Positions 1 through 8,465 are shown, counted from the first letter of the stretch. The stretch is DNA of 64,000 bases from Balanoglossus misakiensis (GCA_040954595.2 JBECUI020000027.1:124001-188000), one strand, 5' to 3'. Made by a program: numbers and translations. The notes: a model not told the origin generated them from the letters alone.

Positions 1-263
1 GTGTAGCTTTGGTCATTATCTGAAAAGTCAAAACGATATTGGTTGGAGCTAATGATTTCGTCATTGATAGATAGCGTGGCCTTCTGCGAGATATCAAAGA
101 TCAAAACAACATGGGTGGCTGTGGCTTCATCAGTGCGGCTAAGGGTGATGGTTTTGCTTGTTTCATCAAGTTCTACGGTGACGCCAAGAGTGTCGCTTTG
201 GGGGGCGACCGTGTTAATGAAAGATTGATCCGACTTAGGTAGGTCACAGGAGAAAAAAACCAT
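1..263 (-). CDS. Array 1 lipoprotein, copy 0 (5' end only)
   Basis: The first ~88 codons downstream of an internal ATG (reading MVFFSC) are present; the rest lies beyond the left edge. The lipobox-type FFSC motif and the following Ig/cadherin-like region match the complete copies almost base for base. The full signal peptide starts further upstream, through the CTCA tract at 345-404, from a leader ATG whose first base is 445. The distance from 445 to 263 is 182 nt, not a multiple of three, so this copy is out of frame (off) as sequenced. Window 1-968 is nearly identical to 2142-3117. Confidence 0.85.
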   Translation of the reverse strand, partial: MVFFSCDLPKSDQSFINTVAPQSDTLGVTVELDETSKTITLSRTDEATATHVVLIFDISQKATLSINDEIISSNQYRFDFSDNDQSY

Positions 264-344
264 GACTATTCCGAGAACAAGAGAGGCAAAACTGAGCTGG
301 GGCCGGATTAACTTAGATAACGATCTTCGTACGCGTGGAGGGGG

Positions 345-404
345 TGAGTGAGTGAGTGAGTGAGTGAGTGAGTGAGTGAGTGAGTGAGTGAGTGAGTGAG
401 TGAG
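345..404 (-). repeat. CTCA tetranucleotide tract, 15 units (copy 0)
   Basis: Perfect TGAG on the plus strand, CTCA on the coding strand. With these flanks the leader is in frame only if the count is 1 modulo 3. Fifteen units leaves copy 0 off; gaining one unit would open it. Confidence 0.95.
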
Positions 405-717
405 TTTTTACTCACTTCACAGCCGTTTTGATGGATATGTTTCATTGCATTTTCCTCATCTTATATAGAATTTATTTCAGGGTAAACCAAGTACCCTTTA
501 ACCTTGATAGTTTAACACAGTTATTGCTGCTTATCTACACCCTTTCCTTGTTTGTCTATTTTTTTGCTCCTAGAGGGGGGATAGTGCGGAGCTTGGTTTA
601 TGGTTCAATCGGCCTAGGATTCCTGAACTTGCCTGTACCTTTTTAAAAAGGCAGCACCTAAGCGATGTCTTGGGGGAAGCGATTGGTTATTCTTAGGCCG
701 ATTCCGCCATCTGGAGG

Positions 718-968
718 CTGGGGCGGGGCCTTAAGGTTAGGATGGGCCTTACCCCCCGGGCCGCCAGGGGCTAAACCGAGCCACACAGCCTCGGGGACGC
801 CGCCTCACGGAGCGACACCAGCATCGCTGGACCGAAACAGGCGGGGCCTTAAAGTTTAGTGCCCACTACCCTCCGGGCCGCCAGGGGCTAAACCGAACCA
901 CACAGCCCAGGGGAGACAACATCACGAAGCGGTACCGGCATCGCTGGACCGAAACAGGCGGGGCTCTT
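718..968. repeat. GC-rich ~117-bp minisatellite, about 2 units
   Basis: This lies between the promoter region of copy 0 and the stop codon of copy 1. A diverged first unit is followed by one full unit. The repeat boundary runs directly into the TAG stop of copy 1. Hairpin arms GTTTAG and CTAAAC bracket the GC-rich core of the unit. Confidence 0.85.
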
Positions 969-970
969 GT

Positions 971-2404
971 CTATTCGGTTAGATAATCGCTTTCTCCAGT
1001 GTAGTTTACTGCCTTTACCCGGTATATCAATCCCTGCCATCTCTGCACGTCATGAAAGCTAAGCTCCTGAGTATACTCACCTTCAGCGTTATATGCCGAC
1101 ACAACACCAAGGCTCAGCCAAGACTCCCCTCCGTCTCTGCTGTACTCCACGACATAGCCCGAAGGCGCATCGGTATCCACCGTGATGGCGTTACTAGAAT
1201 AGGGTGTGTAGACTGTTTTTTGGTTAAGAGATGAAGCTGTCCAACTCAACTGGTAACCGTTGTTGTAATTCACTCCTAAACCGCTCGGCGACGGGGGAAC
1301 TAAGGGACTCGTATAGATACTGTATAAGAATTTAGCACTATTCCCTGCAAAAAATAAGTCTATATACAGGTAAAATCTATAGGCAAAGTTTGGTAAATCT
1401 TCACTTTGGATAACATTCCTCTCATCTTCTAAAATATTAGTGCCACTATCTTGACTCCCAAAATCTTTCCAATAGATATACTCACTGGCAGAATAGGCAT
1501 CGACCCGATTCTGACTAGCAAGAGGACGGGGAGTCGCTCCATTGACCAAGCTTTCTTTTGCATCAAAAAAGTCGACTTGATAGAGGGAGGCATCGGCATG
1601 CGGCCCCCCTGTAAATCCCTTTGTTACCCCAAAATTCCATATCATATCGGTAATGCTGGGGGCCAATGTCTCCACCGTCAATCGAGCATAGGCAGGAGCA
1701 TAACCGAGGTTATATCTGTCGAACCAGGGCTTTGTGTATTCCTTTGTTAGTCCATAGGATTGTGCATCTCCAGCTAAGGAAATGTTTAGTCTTGCGGCAT
1801 AGGTGGAAACCTTAAGGGATGCAGAAGTTTGCGTTTCTCCTTGGGCGTTTTTGGAAACTATCCTGTAGTGATATTGCGTTCCCGACTGTAGTGAATCATC
1901 TTCATACGTTTCTGCAGAAAGATTCTCAGCCAGGGTTTCCCACGTTGTAGCGTCTGCAGAGCGTTCAACGGCGTAACTTGAGGTACTTGCGTCTATGCTC
2001 CGCCAGGCTATTTTTATCTGATCAGCGCTTACGAACATGGGCTGGAGACCGACCACGGGTAAGAACTGCGCTGGGGTAAAAACTTTGATACTCTTTAACG
2101 TGTAGGTGCTTTCCTCTCCATTCTCAGCAGTGATGATAATCGTGTAGCTTTGGTCATTATCTGAAAAGTCAAAACGATATTGGTTGGAGCTAATGATTTC
2201 GTCATTGATAGATAGCGTGGCCTTCTGCGAGATATCAAAGATCAAAACAACATGGGCGGCTGTGGCTTCATCAGTGCGGCTAAGGGTGATGGTTTTGCTT
2301 GTTTCATCAAGTTCTACGGTGACGCCAAGGGTGTCGCTTTGGGGTGCGACCGTGTTAATGAAAGATTGATCCGACTTAGGTAGGTCACAGGAGAAAAAAA
2401 CCAT
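971..2404 (-). CDS. Array 1 phase-variable FN3 lipoprotein, copy 1 (off)
   Basis: Predicted surface lipoprotein; ligand unknown. Counting from the internal ATG (MVFFSC), there is an Ig/cadherin-like sandwich at about residues 25-105 (closing with TIIITAENGEESTYTL), an FN3 domain at ~108-200 (WRSIDAS, YHYRIVS), a variable segment at ~200-350 and a second FN3 domain at ~368-477 ending SDYLTE. In the same frame upstream, codons read SKLIRPQLSFASLVLGIV and then MVFFSC, so the internal ATG lies inside a lipoprotein signal peptide and is not a good start. The true leader ATG is at 2594 with GAGG before it, encoding MKHIHQNGCEVSKNS and then LTHS repeats. 2594 to 2404 is 190 nt, so it is out of frame now. 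The linker is AARLNISLAGDAQS and the variable segment carries DASLYQVDFFDAK. Confidence 0.85.
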   Translation of the reverse strand: MVFFSCDLPKSDQSFINTVAPQSDTLGVTVELDETSKTITLSRTDEATAAHVVLIFDISQKATLSINDEIISSNQYRFDFSDNDQSYTIIITAENGEESTYTLKSIKVFTPAQFLPVVGLQPMFVSADQIKIAWRSIDASTSSYAVERSADATTWETLAENLSAETYEDDSLQSGTQYHYRIVSKNAQGETQTSASLKVSTYAARLNISLAGDAQSYGLTKEYTKPWFDRYNLGYAPAYARLTVETLAPSITDMIWNFGVTKGFTGGPHADASLYQVDFFDAKESLVNGATPRPLASQNRVDAYSASEYIYWKDFGSQDSGTNILEDERNVIQSEDLPNFAYRFYLYIDLFFAGNSAKFLYSIYTSPLVPPSPSGLGVNYNNGYQLSWTASSLNQKTVYTPYSSNAITVDTDAPSGYVVEYSRDGGESWLSLGVVSAYNAEGEYTQELSFHDVQRWQGLIYRVKAVNYTGESDYLTE

Positions 2405-2485
2405 GACTATTCCGAGAACAAGAGAGGCAAAACTGAGCTGGGGCCGGATTAACTTAGATAACGATCTTCGTACGCGTGGAGGGGG

Positions 2486-2553
2486 TGAGTGAGTGAGTGA
2501 GTGAGTGAGTGAGTGAGTGAGTGAGTGAGTGAGTGAGTGAGTGAGTGAGTGAG
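2486..2553 (-). repeat. CTCA tract, 17 units (copy 1)
   Basis: Seventeen perfect units, 2 modulo 3, so copy 1 is off; losing one unit would restore the frame. It is two units longer than in copy 0, although the surrounding ~1 kb is almost identical, which shows recent length change at the tract. Confidence 0.95.
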
Positions 2554-2591
2554 TTTTTACTCACTTCACAGCCGTTTTGATGGATATGTTT

Positions 2592-2646
2592 CATTGCATT
2601 TTCCTCATCTTATATAGAATTTATTTCAGGGTAAACCAAGTACCCT
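2592..2646 (-). promoter_or_regulatory. Array 1 leader start, promoter and operator-like inverted repeat (representative)
   Basis: On the minus strand a TTGGTT -35 (2634-2639) is spaced 17 nt from a TATATA -10 (2611-2616). An inverted repeat AGGGTA (2628-2633) / TACCCT (2641-2646) exactly brackets the -35, as an operator would. The leader ATG is at 2592-2594, preceded by GAGG. An overlapping mini-frame ATG-CAA-TGA ends on the leader ATG. The -10 is only 16 nt from the ATG, so the Shine-Dalgarno would be at the transcript tip; a promoter further upstream is possible. The same block stands 17-52 nt upstream of leader ATGs 445, 4725, 8506, 10834, 13386, 15853, 18310 and 21007; several copies have TTGGCT as -35. 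Confidence 0.55.
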
Positions 2647-2866
2647 TTAACCTTGATAGTTTAACACAGTTATTGCTGCTTATCTACACCCTTTCCTTGT
2701 TTGTCTATTTTTTTGCTCCTAGAGGGGGGATAGTGCGGAGCTTGGTTTATGGTTCAATCGGCCTAGGATTCCTGAACTTGCCTGTACCTTTTTAAAAAGG
2801 CAGCACCTAAGCGATGTCTTGGGGGAAGCGATTGGTTATTCTTAGGCCGATTCCGCCATCTGGAGG

Positions 2867-3117
2867 CTGGGGCGGGGCCTTAAGGTTAGGATGGGCCTTA
2901 CCCCCCGGGCCGCCAGGGGCTAAACCGAGCCACACAGCCTCGGGGACGCCGCCTCACGGAGCGACACCAGCATCGCTGGACCGAAACAGGCGGGGCCTTA
3001 AAGTTTAGTGCCCACTACCCTCCGGGCCGCCAGGGGCTAAACCGAACCACACAGCCCAGGGGAGACAACATCACGAAGCGGTACCGGCATCGCTGGACCG
3101 AAACAGGCGGGGCTCTT
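2867..3117. repeat. GC-rich ~117-bp minisatellite, about 2 units
   Basis: Essentially identical to 718-968 and part of the same 2149-bp tandem duplication. It ends at the stop codon of copy 2. Confidence 0.85.
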
Positions 3118-3119
3118 GT

Positions 3120-4547
3120 CTATTCGGTTAGATAATCGCTTTCTCCAGTGTAGTTTACTGCCTTTACCCGGTATATCAATCCCTGCCATCTCTGCACGTC
3201 ATGAAAGCTAAGCTCCTGAGTATACTCACCTTCAGCGTTATATGCCGACACAACACCAAGGCTCAGCCAGGACTCCCCTCCGTCTCTGCTGTACTCCACG
3301 ACATAGCCTGAAGGGGCGTCGGTATTCACCGTGATGGCGTTACTAGAATAGGGTGTGTAGACTGTTCTTTGGTTAAGAGATGAAGCTGTCCAACTCAACT
3401 GGTAACCGTTGTTGTAATTCACTCCTAAACCGCTCGGCGACGGGGGAACTAAGGGACTCGTATAGATACTGTATAAGAAGTTAGCACTCCGCCCTGCAAA
3501 AAATAAGTTTGCAAATAGGTTAAATCTATAAGCAAAATTGGGTAAATCTTCACTGTGGACGACATTACTATCATCTTCTAAAATTTTAGTGCCACTATCT
3601 TGACTCCCCAAATCTTTCCAATAGATATACTCACTGGCAGAATAGGCATCGACCCGTTGCTGACTAGCAAGAGTACGGGGAGTCGCTCCATTGTCCAAGC
3701 TTTCTTTTGCATCAAAAAATCGGAAATTATAGATGACGGCATCGGCATTCGGCCCCCCTGTAAATCCCTTTGTTACCCCAAAATTCCATATCATATCGGT
3801 AATGCTAGGGGCCAATGTCTCCACCGTCAATCGAGCATAGGCAGGAGCATAATTGAGGCCGAGCCAGGGCTTTGTGTATTCCTTTGTTAGTCCATAGTAG
3901 TCTCCTGTAGTTCCAGCTAAGGAAAGGTTTAGTCTTGCGGCATAGGTGGAAACCTTAAGGGATGCAGAAGTTTGCGTTTCTCCTTGGGCGTTTGTGGAAA
4001 CTATCCTGTAGTGATATTGCGTTCCCGCCTGTAGTGAATCATCTTCATACGTTTCTGCAGAAAGATTCTCAGCCAGGGTTTCCCACGTTGTGCCATCTGC
4101 AGAGCGTTCCACGGCGTAACTTGAGGTGCTTGCGTCTATGCTCCGCCAGGCTATTTTTATCTGATCAGCGCTTACGAACATGGGCTGCAGGCCGATCACG
4201 GGTAAGAACTGCGCTGGGGTAAAAACTTTGATACTCTTTAACGTGTAGGTGCTTTCTTCTCCATTCTCAGCAGTGATGATAATCGTGTAGCTTTGGTCAT
4301 TATCTGAAAAGTCAAAACGATATTGGTTGGAGCTAATGATTTCGTCATTGATAGATAGCGTGGCCTTCTGCGAGATATCAAAGATCAAAACAACATGGGT
4401 GGCTGTGGCTTCATCAGTGCGGCTAAGGGTGATAGTTTTGCTTGTTTCATCAAGTTCTACTCTGACGCCAAGGGTGTCGCTTTGGGGGGCGACCGTGTTA
4501 ATGAAAGATTGATCCGACTTAGGTAGGTCACAGGAGAAAAAAACCAT
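3120..4547 (-). CDS. Array 1 phase-variable FN3 lipoprotein, copy 2 (off)
   Basis: 475 residues from the internal ATG. Linker AARLNLSLAGTTGDYYGL; variable segment with DAVIYNFRFFDAK, WKDLGSQDSGTKILEDD and NLFANLFFAGRSANF. Its variable segment is identical in protein to that of copy 5 about 8.7 kb away, whereas nearer copies differ, which points to gene conversion. The signal peptide is in the variant form with IQHKLSFASLVL. The leader ATG at 4725 is 178 nt from the internal ATG at 4547, so the frame is closed. It also has V-to-R and V-to-I substitutions in the first 110 residues that set it apart from copy 1. Confidence 0.85.
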   Translation of the reverse strand: MVFFSCDLPKSDQSFINTVAPQSDTLGVRVELDETSKTITLSRTDEATATHVVLIFDISQKATLSINDEIISSNQYRFDFSDNDQSYTIIITAENGEESTYTLKSIKVFTPAQFLPVIGLQPMFVSADQIKIAWRSIDASTSSYAVERSADGTTWETLAENLSAETYEDDSLQAGTQYHYRIVSTNAQGETQTSASLKVSTYAARLNLSLAGTTGDYYGLTKEYTKPWLGLNYAPAYARLTVETLAPSITDMIWNFGVTKGFTGGPNADAVIYNFRFFDAKESLDNGATPRTLASQQRVDAYSASEYIYWKDLGSQDSGTKILEDDSNVVHSEDLPNFAYRFNLFANLFFAGRSANFLYSIYTSPLVPPSPSGLGVNYNNGYQLSWTASSLNQRTVYTPYSSNAITVNTDAPSGYVVEYSRDGGESWLSLGVVSAYNAEGEYTQELSFHDVQRWQGLIYRVKAVNYTGESDYLTE

Positions 4548-4628
4548 GACTATTCCGAGAACAAGAGAGGCAAAACTGAGCTTATGCTGGATTAACTTAG
4601 ATAACGATCTTCGTGCGCGTGGATGGGG

Positions 4629-4684
4629 TGAGTGAGTGAGTGAGTGAGTGAGTGAGTGAGTGAGTGAGTGAGTGAGTGAGTGAG
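4629..4684 (-). repeat. CTCA tract, 14 units (copy 2)
   Basis: Fourteen perfect units, 2 modulo 3: off. One fewer unit would open copy 2. Confidence 0.95.
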
Positions 4685-4861
4685 TTTTTACTCACTTCAC
4701 AGCCGTTTTGATGGATATGTTTCATTGCATTTTCCTCATCTTATATAGAATTTATTTCAGGGTAAACCAAGTACCCTTTAACCTTGATAGTTTAACACAG
4801 TTATTGCTGCTTATCTACACCCTTTCCTTGTTTGTCTATTTTTTTGCTCCTAGAGGGGGGA

Positions 4862-4885
4862 GGTAGTGTCAAGAATTTTGCGCAC
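4862..4885 (+). repeat. IS terminal inverted repeat, left
   Basis: Begins GGTAGTGTCAAG and matches the reverse complement of 6204-6227 at all 24 positions. It lies just downstream of the transposase stop. Confidence 0.9.
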
Positions 4886-4911
4886 TTTCACATCTCCAAT
4901 GTTGAAAGAGC

Positions 4912-6123
4912 CTAACTTACATCTTGCCTTATCGCTTCAAGTAAGTCCATATTCAAATACTTTTCTGTACTCCATTTTGTTCCCATGATGTACCTGAGCC
5001 TGGCAGCTGATAGCATAAGGGCCGAATCCCCATCGGGGAAATGTTCTGCTAGTATGGTTCTTCGAACCAGGGTTCTGCGTTTGATTTCTTTCATGATTCT
5101 TTCAAGAGGATTATTAGTCCTGATCCGAATCCAATGTTCCTGAGGGAAATACATATGCTCAAGAGTTTCGTGGATATAGTTTTTCACCATGTTAGCAGCC
5201 TTGGGAAGTTTCATATTGCGGAGTTTCGCTTCAATCAGTTGAGCCTTCTCAAGAGCAGCATCACGATCTTCTTGCGCATGAATTGCCTTCAACATTGCTG
5301 CAACTTCACGGACCTTCTCACGGGGAACTACTGAGAATACATTCCGGTAATAGTGAACAACGCATCGTTGCCATCGTGCTTTAGGGAAAAACTCTTCGAT
5401 GGATTCGATCAATCCGATGCATTTGTCGCTTATGAAGAGCTGAGTATCCTTAAGCCCTCGGTTTTTCAAGTGTGCAAGGAAGTTGCTCCATCCAGCTTTA
5501 TCTTCCTTTTCACCTTCAACAACACCTAAAACACTACGATATCCGCTTTCTGAGACGCCTATCGCTACCAGAATGCTCACATTTCGCACTTCTCCAGCCC
5601 ATGAGCGCTTAAGGATTGTCCCATCCAGATACACATAAGGAAAGTTCTCCTTGATGGGTTGATTCCGCCAAGTATTGATTCTCACGTAGAGATCCTGGTT
5701 CAAATTGCTCATTGTCCCAGGGCTGACCTTGGTTCCCCAAAGGGCCTCGGTAATATCTTTAACTCGGCGCACTGAAACACCAGCTAAATACATTTCAACT
5801 AAGGCTTCTTCAACGGATGTTTCCCGGCGTTTATAACGCTCAATAATTGCTGTTTCGAATGGAAGCTTTCTTAGCTTTGGAATTTTCAAGTTAACTCTTC
5901 CAGCAGCGATATCCAACTTCCTGGTGTAATGTCCAGCACGAGTATCTTTTCGTGCATCCGTACGCTCGTATTTTTCAGCCTGAAGTAAAAAATCTACCTC
6001 TGCATTGAGCATGGCATTCAAGGTTCCCTCTACGGTTGTTTTAACCATTTGGCTTAACTTGCTCTGTACAAGACCTTCATCGATCTGTATGATCTTTCCC
6101 GTGGGGTCTTTTTCTGACCTCAT
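4912..6123 (-). CDS. IS256/Mutator-type DDE transposase
   Basis: The 403-residue length is typical for IS256 transposases. The catalytic triad can be placed: Asp in YVYLDGTILK (about residue 168), Asp in LFISDKCIGL (about 233), and Glu in TNNPLERIMKEIKRRT (about 342), the hallmark IS256 C-terminal motif. The helical insertion with WQRCVVHYYRNVF lies between the second Asp and Glu as expected. No frameshift or stop is seen and both ends are intact, so the element looks capable of movement. The start ATG at 6123 follows GGAGGACAAA. Confidence 0.95.
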   Translation of the reverse strand: MRSEKDPTGKIIQIDEGLVQSKLSQMVKTTVEGTLNAMLNAEVDFLLQAEKYERTDARKDTRAGHYTRKLDIAAGRVNLKIPKLRKLPFETAIIERYKRRETSVEEALVEMYLAGVSVRRVKDITEALWGTKVSPGTMSNLNQDLYVRINTWRNQPIKENFPYVYLDGTILKRSWAGEVRNVSILVAIGVSESGYRSVLGVVEGEKEDKAGWSNFLAHLKNRGLKDTQLFISDKCIGLIESIEEFFPKARWQRCVVHYYRNVFSVVPREKVREVAAMLKAIHAQEDRDAALEKAQLIEAKLRNMKLPKAANMVKNYIHETLEHMYFPQEHWIRIRTNNPLERIMKEIKRRTLVRRTILAEHFPDGDSALMLSAARLRYIMGTKWSTEKYLNMDLLEAIRQDVS

Positions 6124-6203
6124 TTTGTCCTCCGTGTGAATGGTTTTACATTCGATTCCATTTCAACATTGGAGGACATTTTTTTTCAATGCCTTTTTAG
6201 AAT

Positions 6204-6227
6204 GTGCGCAAAATTCTTGACACTACC
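6204..6227 (-). repeat. IS terminal inverted repeat, right
   Basis: Perfect 24-bp partner of 4862-4885, upstream of the transposase start. It is followed directly by the TTTTAAAAAGG remnant of the array spacer. Confidence 0.9.
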
Positions 6228-6300
6228 TTTTAAAAAGGCAACACCTAAGCGATGCCTGGGGGAAGCAATTGGTTATTCTTAGGCCGATTCCGCCATCTGG

Positions 6301-6906
6301 AGGCTGGGGCGGGGCCTTAAGGGTTGGCGGGCCCTACCTCCCGGGCCGCCAGGGGGGCTAAACCGAAGACCACAGCCTCGGGGACGCCGCCTCACGGAGC
6401 GACACCAGCATCGCTGGACCGAAACAGGCGGGGCCTTAAAGTTTAGTGCCCACTACCCTCCGGGCCGCCAGGGGCTAAACCGAAGACCACAGCCTCGGGG
6501 ACGCCGACTCCAGAAGCGGCACCGGCATCGCTGGACCGAAACAGGCGGGGCCTTAAAGTTTAGTGCCCACTACCCCCCGGGCCGCCGGGGCTAAACCGAG
6601 CCACACAGACTCGGGGACGACGCCTCACGAAGCGGCACCGGCATCGCTGGACCGAAACAGGCGGGGCCTTAAAGTTTAGTGCCCACTACCTCCCGGGCCC
6701 GCTAGGGGCTAAACCGAGCCACACAGACTCGGGGACGACGACTCCAGAAGCGGCACCAGCATCGCTGGACCGAAGCAGGCAGGGCCTTAAAGTTTAGTGC
6801 CCACTACCCTCCGGGCCGCCAGGGGCTAAACCGAGCCACACAGACTCGGGGACGACGCCTCACGAAGCGGCACTGGCATCGCTGGACCGAAGCAGGCGGG
6901 GCTCTT
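6301..6906. repeat. GC-rich ~117-bp minisatellite, 5 units
   Basis: Five diverged units, 116-118 bp apart measured at the CCTTAAAGTTTAG motif (6434, 6551, 6667, 6785). Each contains CCAGC or CCGGC followed by ATC and GCTGG, and the GTTTAG/CTAAAC arms around a C- and G-rich core. Ends at the stop codon of copy 3. Confidence 0.9.
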
Positions 6907-6908
6907 GT

Positions 6909-8348
6909 CTATTCAGTTAGATAATCGCTTTCTCCCGTGTAGTTTACCGCCTTTACCCGGTATGTTAATCCCTGCCATTTCTGCACGTCATGAAAGCTAA
7001 GATCCTGAGTATACTCACCTTCAGCGTTATATGCCGACACAACACCAAGGCTCAGCCAGGACTCCCCTCCGTCTCTGCTGTACTCCACGACATAGCCCGA
7101 AGGCGCATCGGTATCCACCGTGATGGCGTTAGTAGAATAGGGTGTGTAGACTGTTCTTTGGTTAAGAGATGAAGCTGTCCAACTCAACTGGTAACCGTTG
7201 TTGTAATTCACACCTAAACCGCTCGGCGACGGGGGAACTAAGGGACTCGTATAGATACTGTAGAAGAAGTTAGCATTAACCCCTGCAAAAAATAAGTTTA
7301 CATACAGGTTAAATCTATAGGCAAAATTTGGTAAATCTTCACTTTGGATGACATTACTATCATCTTCTAAAATATTAGTGCCACTCTGTTGATTCCCAAA
7401 ATCTTTCCAATAGATATACTCACTGGCAGAATAGGCATCGACCCGTTGCTGAGTAGCAAGAGTACGGGAAGTCGCTCCATTGACCAAGCTTTCTTTTGCA
7501 TCAAAAAAGCTGAGTAGATAAGCGACGGCATCGGCATTCGGCCTCCCTGTAAATCCCTTTGTTACCCCAAAATTCCATATCATATCGGTAATGCTGGGGG
7601 CCAATGTCTCCACCGTCAATCGAGCATAGGCAGGAGCATAACCGAGGTTCAGTCTGCCGAGCCAGGGCTCTGTGTATTCCTTTGTTAGTCCATAGGTCCC
7701 TCCGGTCCCTCCGGTCCCTCCGTTCCCTCCGCCTCCTAGAGAGTAGGTGGAAACCTTAAGGGATGCAGAAGTTTGCGTTTCTCCTTGGGCGTTTTTGGAA
7801 ACTATCCTGTAGTGATATTGCGTTCCCGCCTGTAGTGAATCATCTTCATACGTTTCTGCAGAAAGATTCTCAGCCAGGGTTTCCCACATTGTAGCGTCTA
7901 CAGAGCGTTCAACGGCGTAACTTGAGGTGCTTGCGTCTATGCTCCGCCAGGCTATTTTTATCTGGTCGGCGGTTACGAACATGGGCTGGAGACCGACCAC
8001 GGGTAAGAACTGCGCTGGGGTAAAAACTTTGATACTCTTTAACGTGTAGGTGCTTTCCTCTCCGTTCTCAGCAGTGATGATAATCGTGTAGCTTTGGTCA
8101 TTATCTGAAAAGTCAAAACGATATTGGTTGGAGCTAATGATTTCGTCATTGATAGATAGCGTGGCCTTCTGCGAGATATCAAAGATCAAAACAACATGGG
8201 CGGCTGTGGCTTCATCAGTGCGGCTAAGGGTGATGGTTTTGCTTGTTTCATCAAGTTCTACGGTGACGCCGAGGGTGTCGCTTTGGGGGGCGACCGTGTT
8301 AATGAAAGATTGATCCGACTTAGGTAGGTCACAGGAGAAAAAAACCAT
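6909..8348 (-). CDS. Array 1 phase-variable FN3 lipoprotein, copy 3 (off, Gly-rich linker)
   Basis: 479 residues from the internal ATG, the longest copy. The AARLN linker of copies 1, 2, 5 and 6 is replaced by SLGGGGNGGTGGTGGTYG, encoded by a 9-bp imperfect repeat (7698-7740) that could change linker length in steps of three residues. Variable segment: DAVAYLLSFFDAK, WKDFGNQQSGTNILEDD, FAGVNANFFYS. The leader ATG is at 8506, 158 nt from 8348, so it is closed. The flank between the repeat and the signal peptide lacks the GGGG present in most copies, shifting the required repeat number by one. Confidence 0.85.
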   Translation of the reverse strand: MVFFSCDLPKSDQSFINTVAPQSDTLGVTVELDETSKTITLSRTDEATAAHVVLIFDISQKATLSINDEIISSNQYRFDFSDNDQSYTIIITAENGEESTYTLKSIKVFTPAQFLPVVGLQPMFVTADQIKIAWRSIDASTSSYAVERSVDATMWETLAENLSAETYEDDSLQAGTQYHYRIVSKNAQGETQTSASLKVSTYSLGGGGNGGTGGTGGTYGLTKEYTEPWLGRLNLGYAPAYARLTVETLAPSITDMIWNFGVTKGFTGRPNADAVAYLLSFFDAKESLVNGATSRTLATQQRVDAYSASEYIYWKDFGNQQSGTNILEDDSNVIQSEDLPNFAYRFNLYVNLFFAGVNANFFYSIYTSPLVPPSPSGLGVNYNNGYQLSWTASSLNQRTVYTPYSTNAITVDTDAPSGYVVEYSRDGGESWLSLGVVSAYNAEGEYTQDLSFHDVQKWQGLTYRVKAVNYTGESDYLTE

Positions 8349-8425
8349 GACTATTCCGAGAACAAGAGAGGCAAAACTGAGCTTATGCTGGATTAACTTA
8401 GATAACGATCTTCGTGCGCGTGGAG

Positions 8426-8465
8426 TGAGTGAGTGAGTGAGTGAGTGAGTGAGTGAGTGAGTGAG
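8426..8465 (-). repeat. CTCA tract, 10 units (copy 3)
   Basis: Ten units. Because four G are missing on its gene-proximal side, this locus needs a count of 2 modulo 3 to be in frame; ten gives 1, so it is off. Confidence 0.9.

Larger units (their letters stand above)
4862..6227 (-). mobile_element. IS256-family insertion sequence (1366 bp)
   Basis: One transposase gene lies between 24-bp perfect terminal inverted repeats (4862-4885 and 6204-6227), which continue as TTC after one mismatch. It sits in the array 1 spacer between the promoter of copy 2 and the minisatellite before copy 3. Compared with uninterrupted spacers (for example 2729-2790), ~57 bp of spacer between the G-tract and the CCTTTTTAAAAAGG palindrome is absent. 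No target duplication is visible, so insertion was accompanied or followed by a local deletion. Confidence 0.9.

Noticed and set aside
2184-2369. 61-codon plus-strand frames (MELMISSLIDS...) recurring in all array 1 copies
   Set aside because: They are antisense to the conserved Ig-like domain; their similarity follows from conservation of the real gene.
971-2404. Internal ATG (MVFFSC) as the true start of array 1 genes
   Set aside because: It would remove the charged and hydrophobic parts of the signal peptide that are encoded in the same frame upstream, leaving a lipobox with no export signal.
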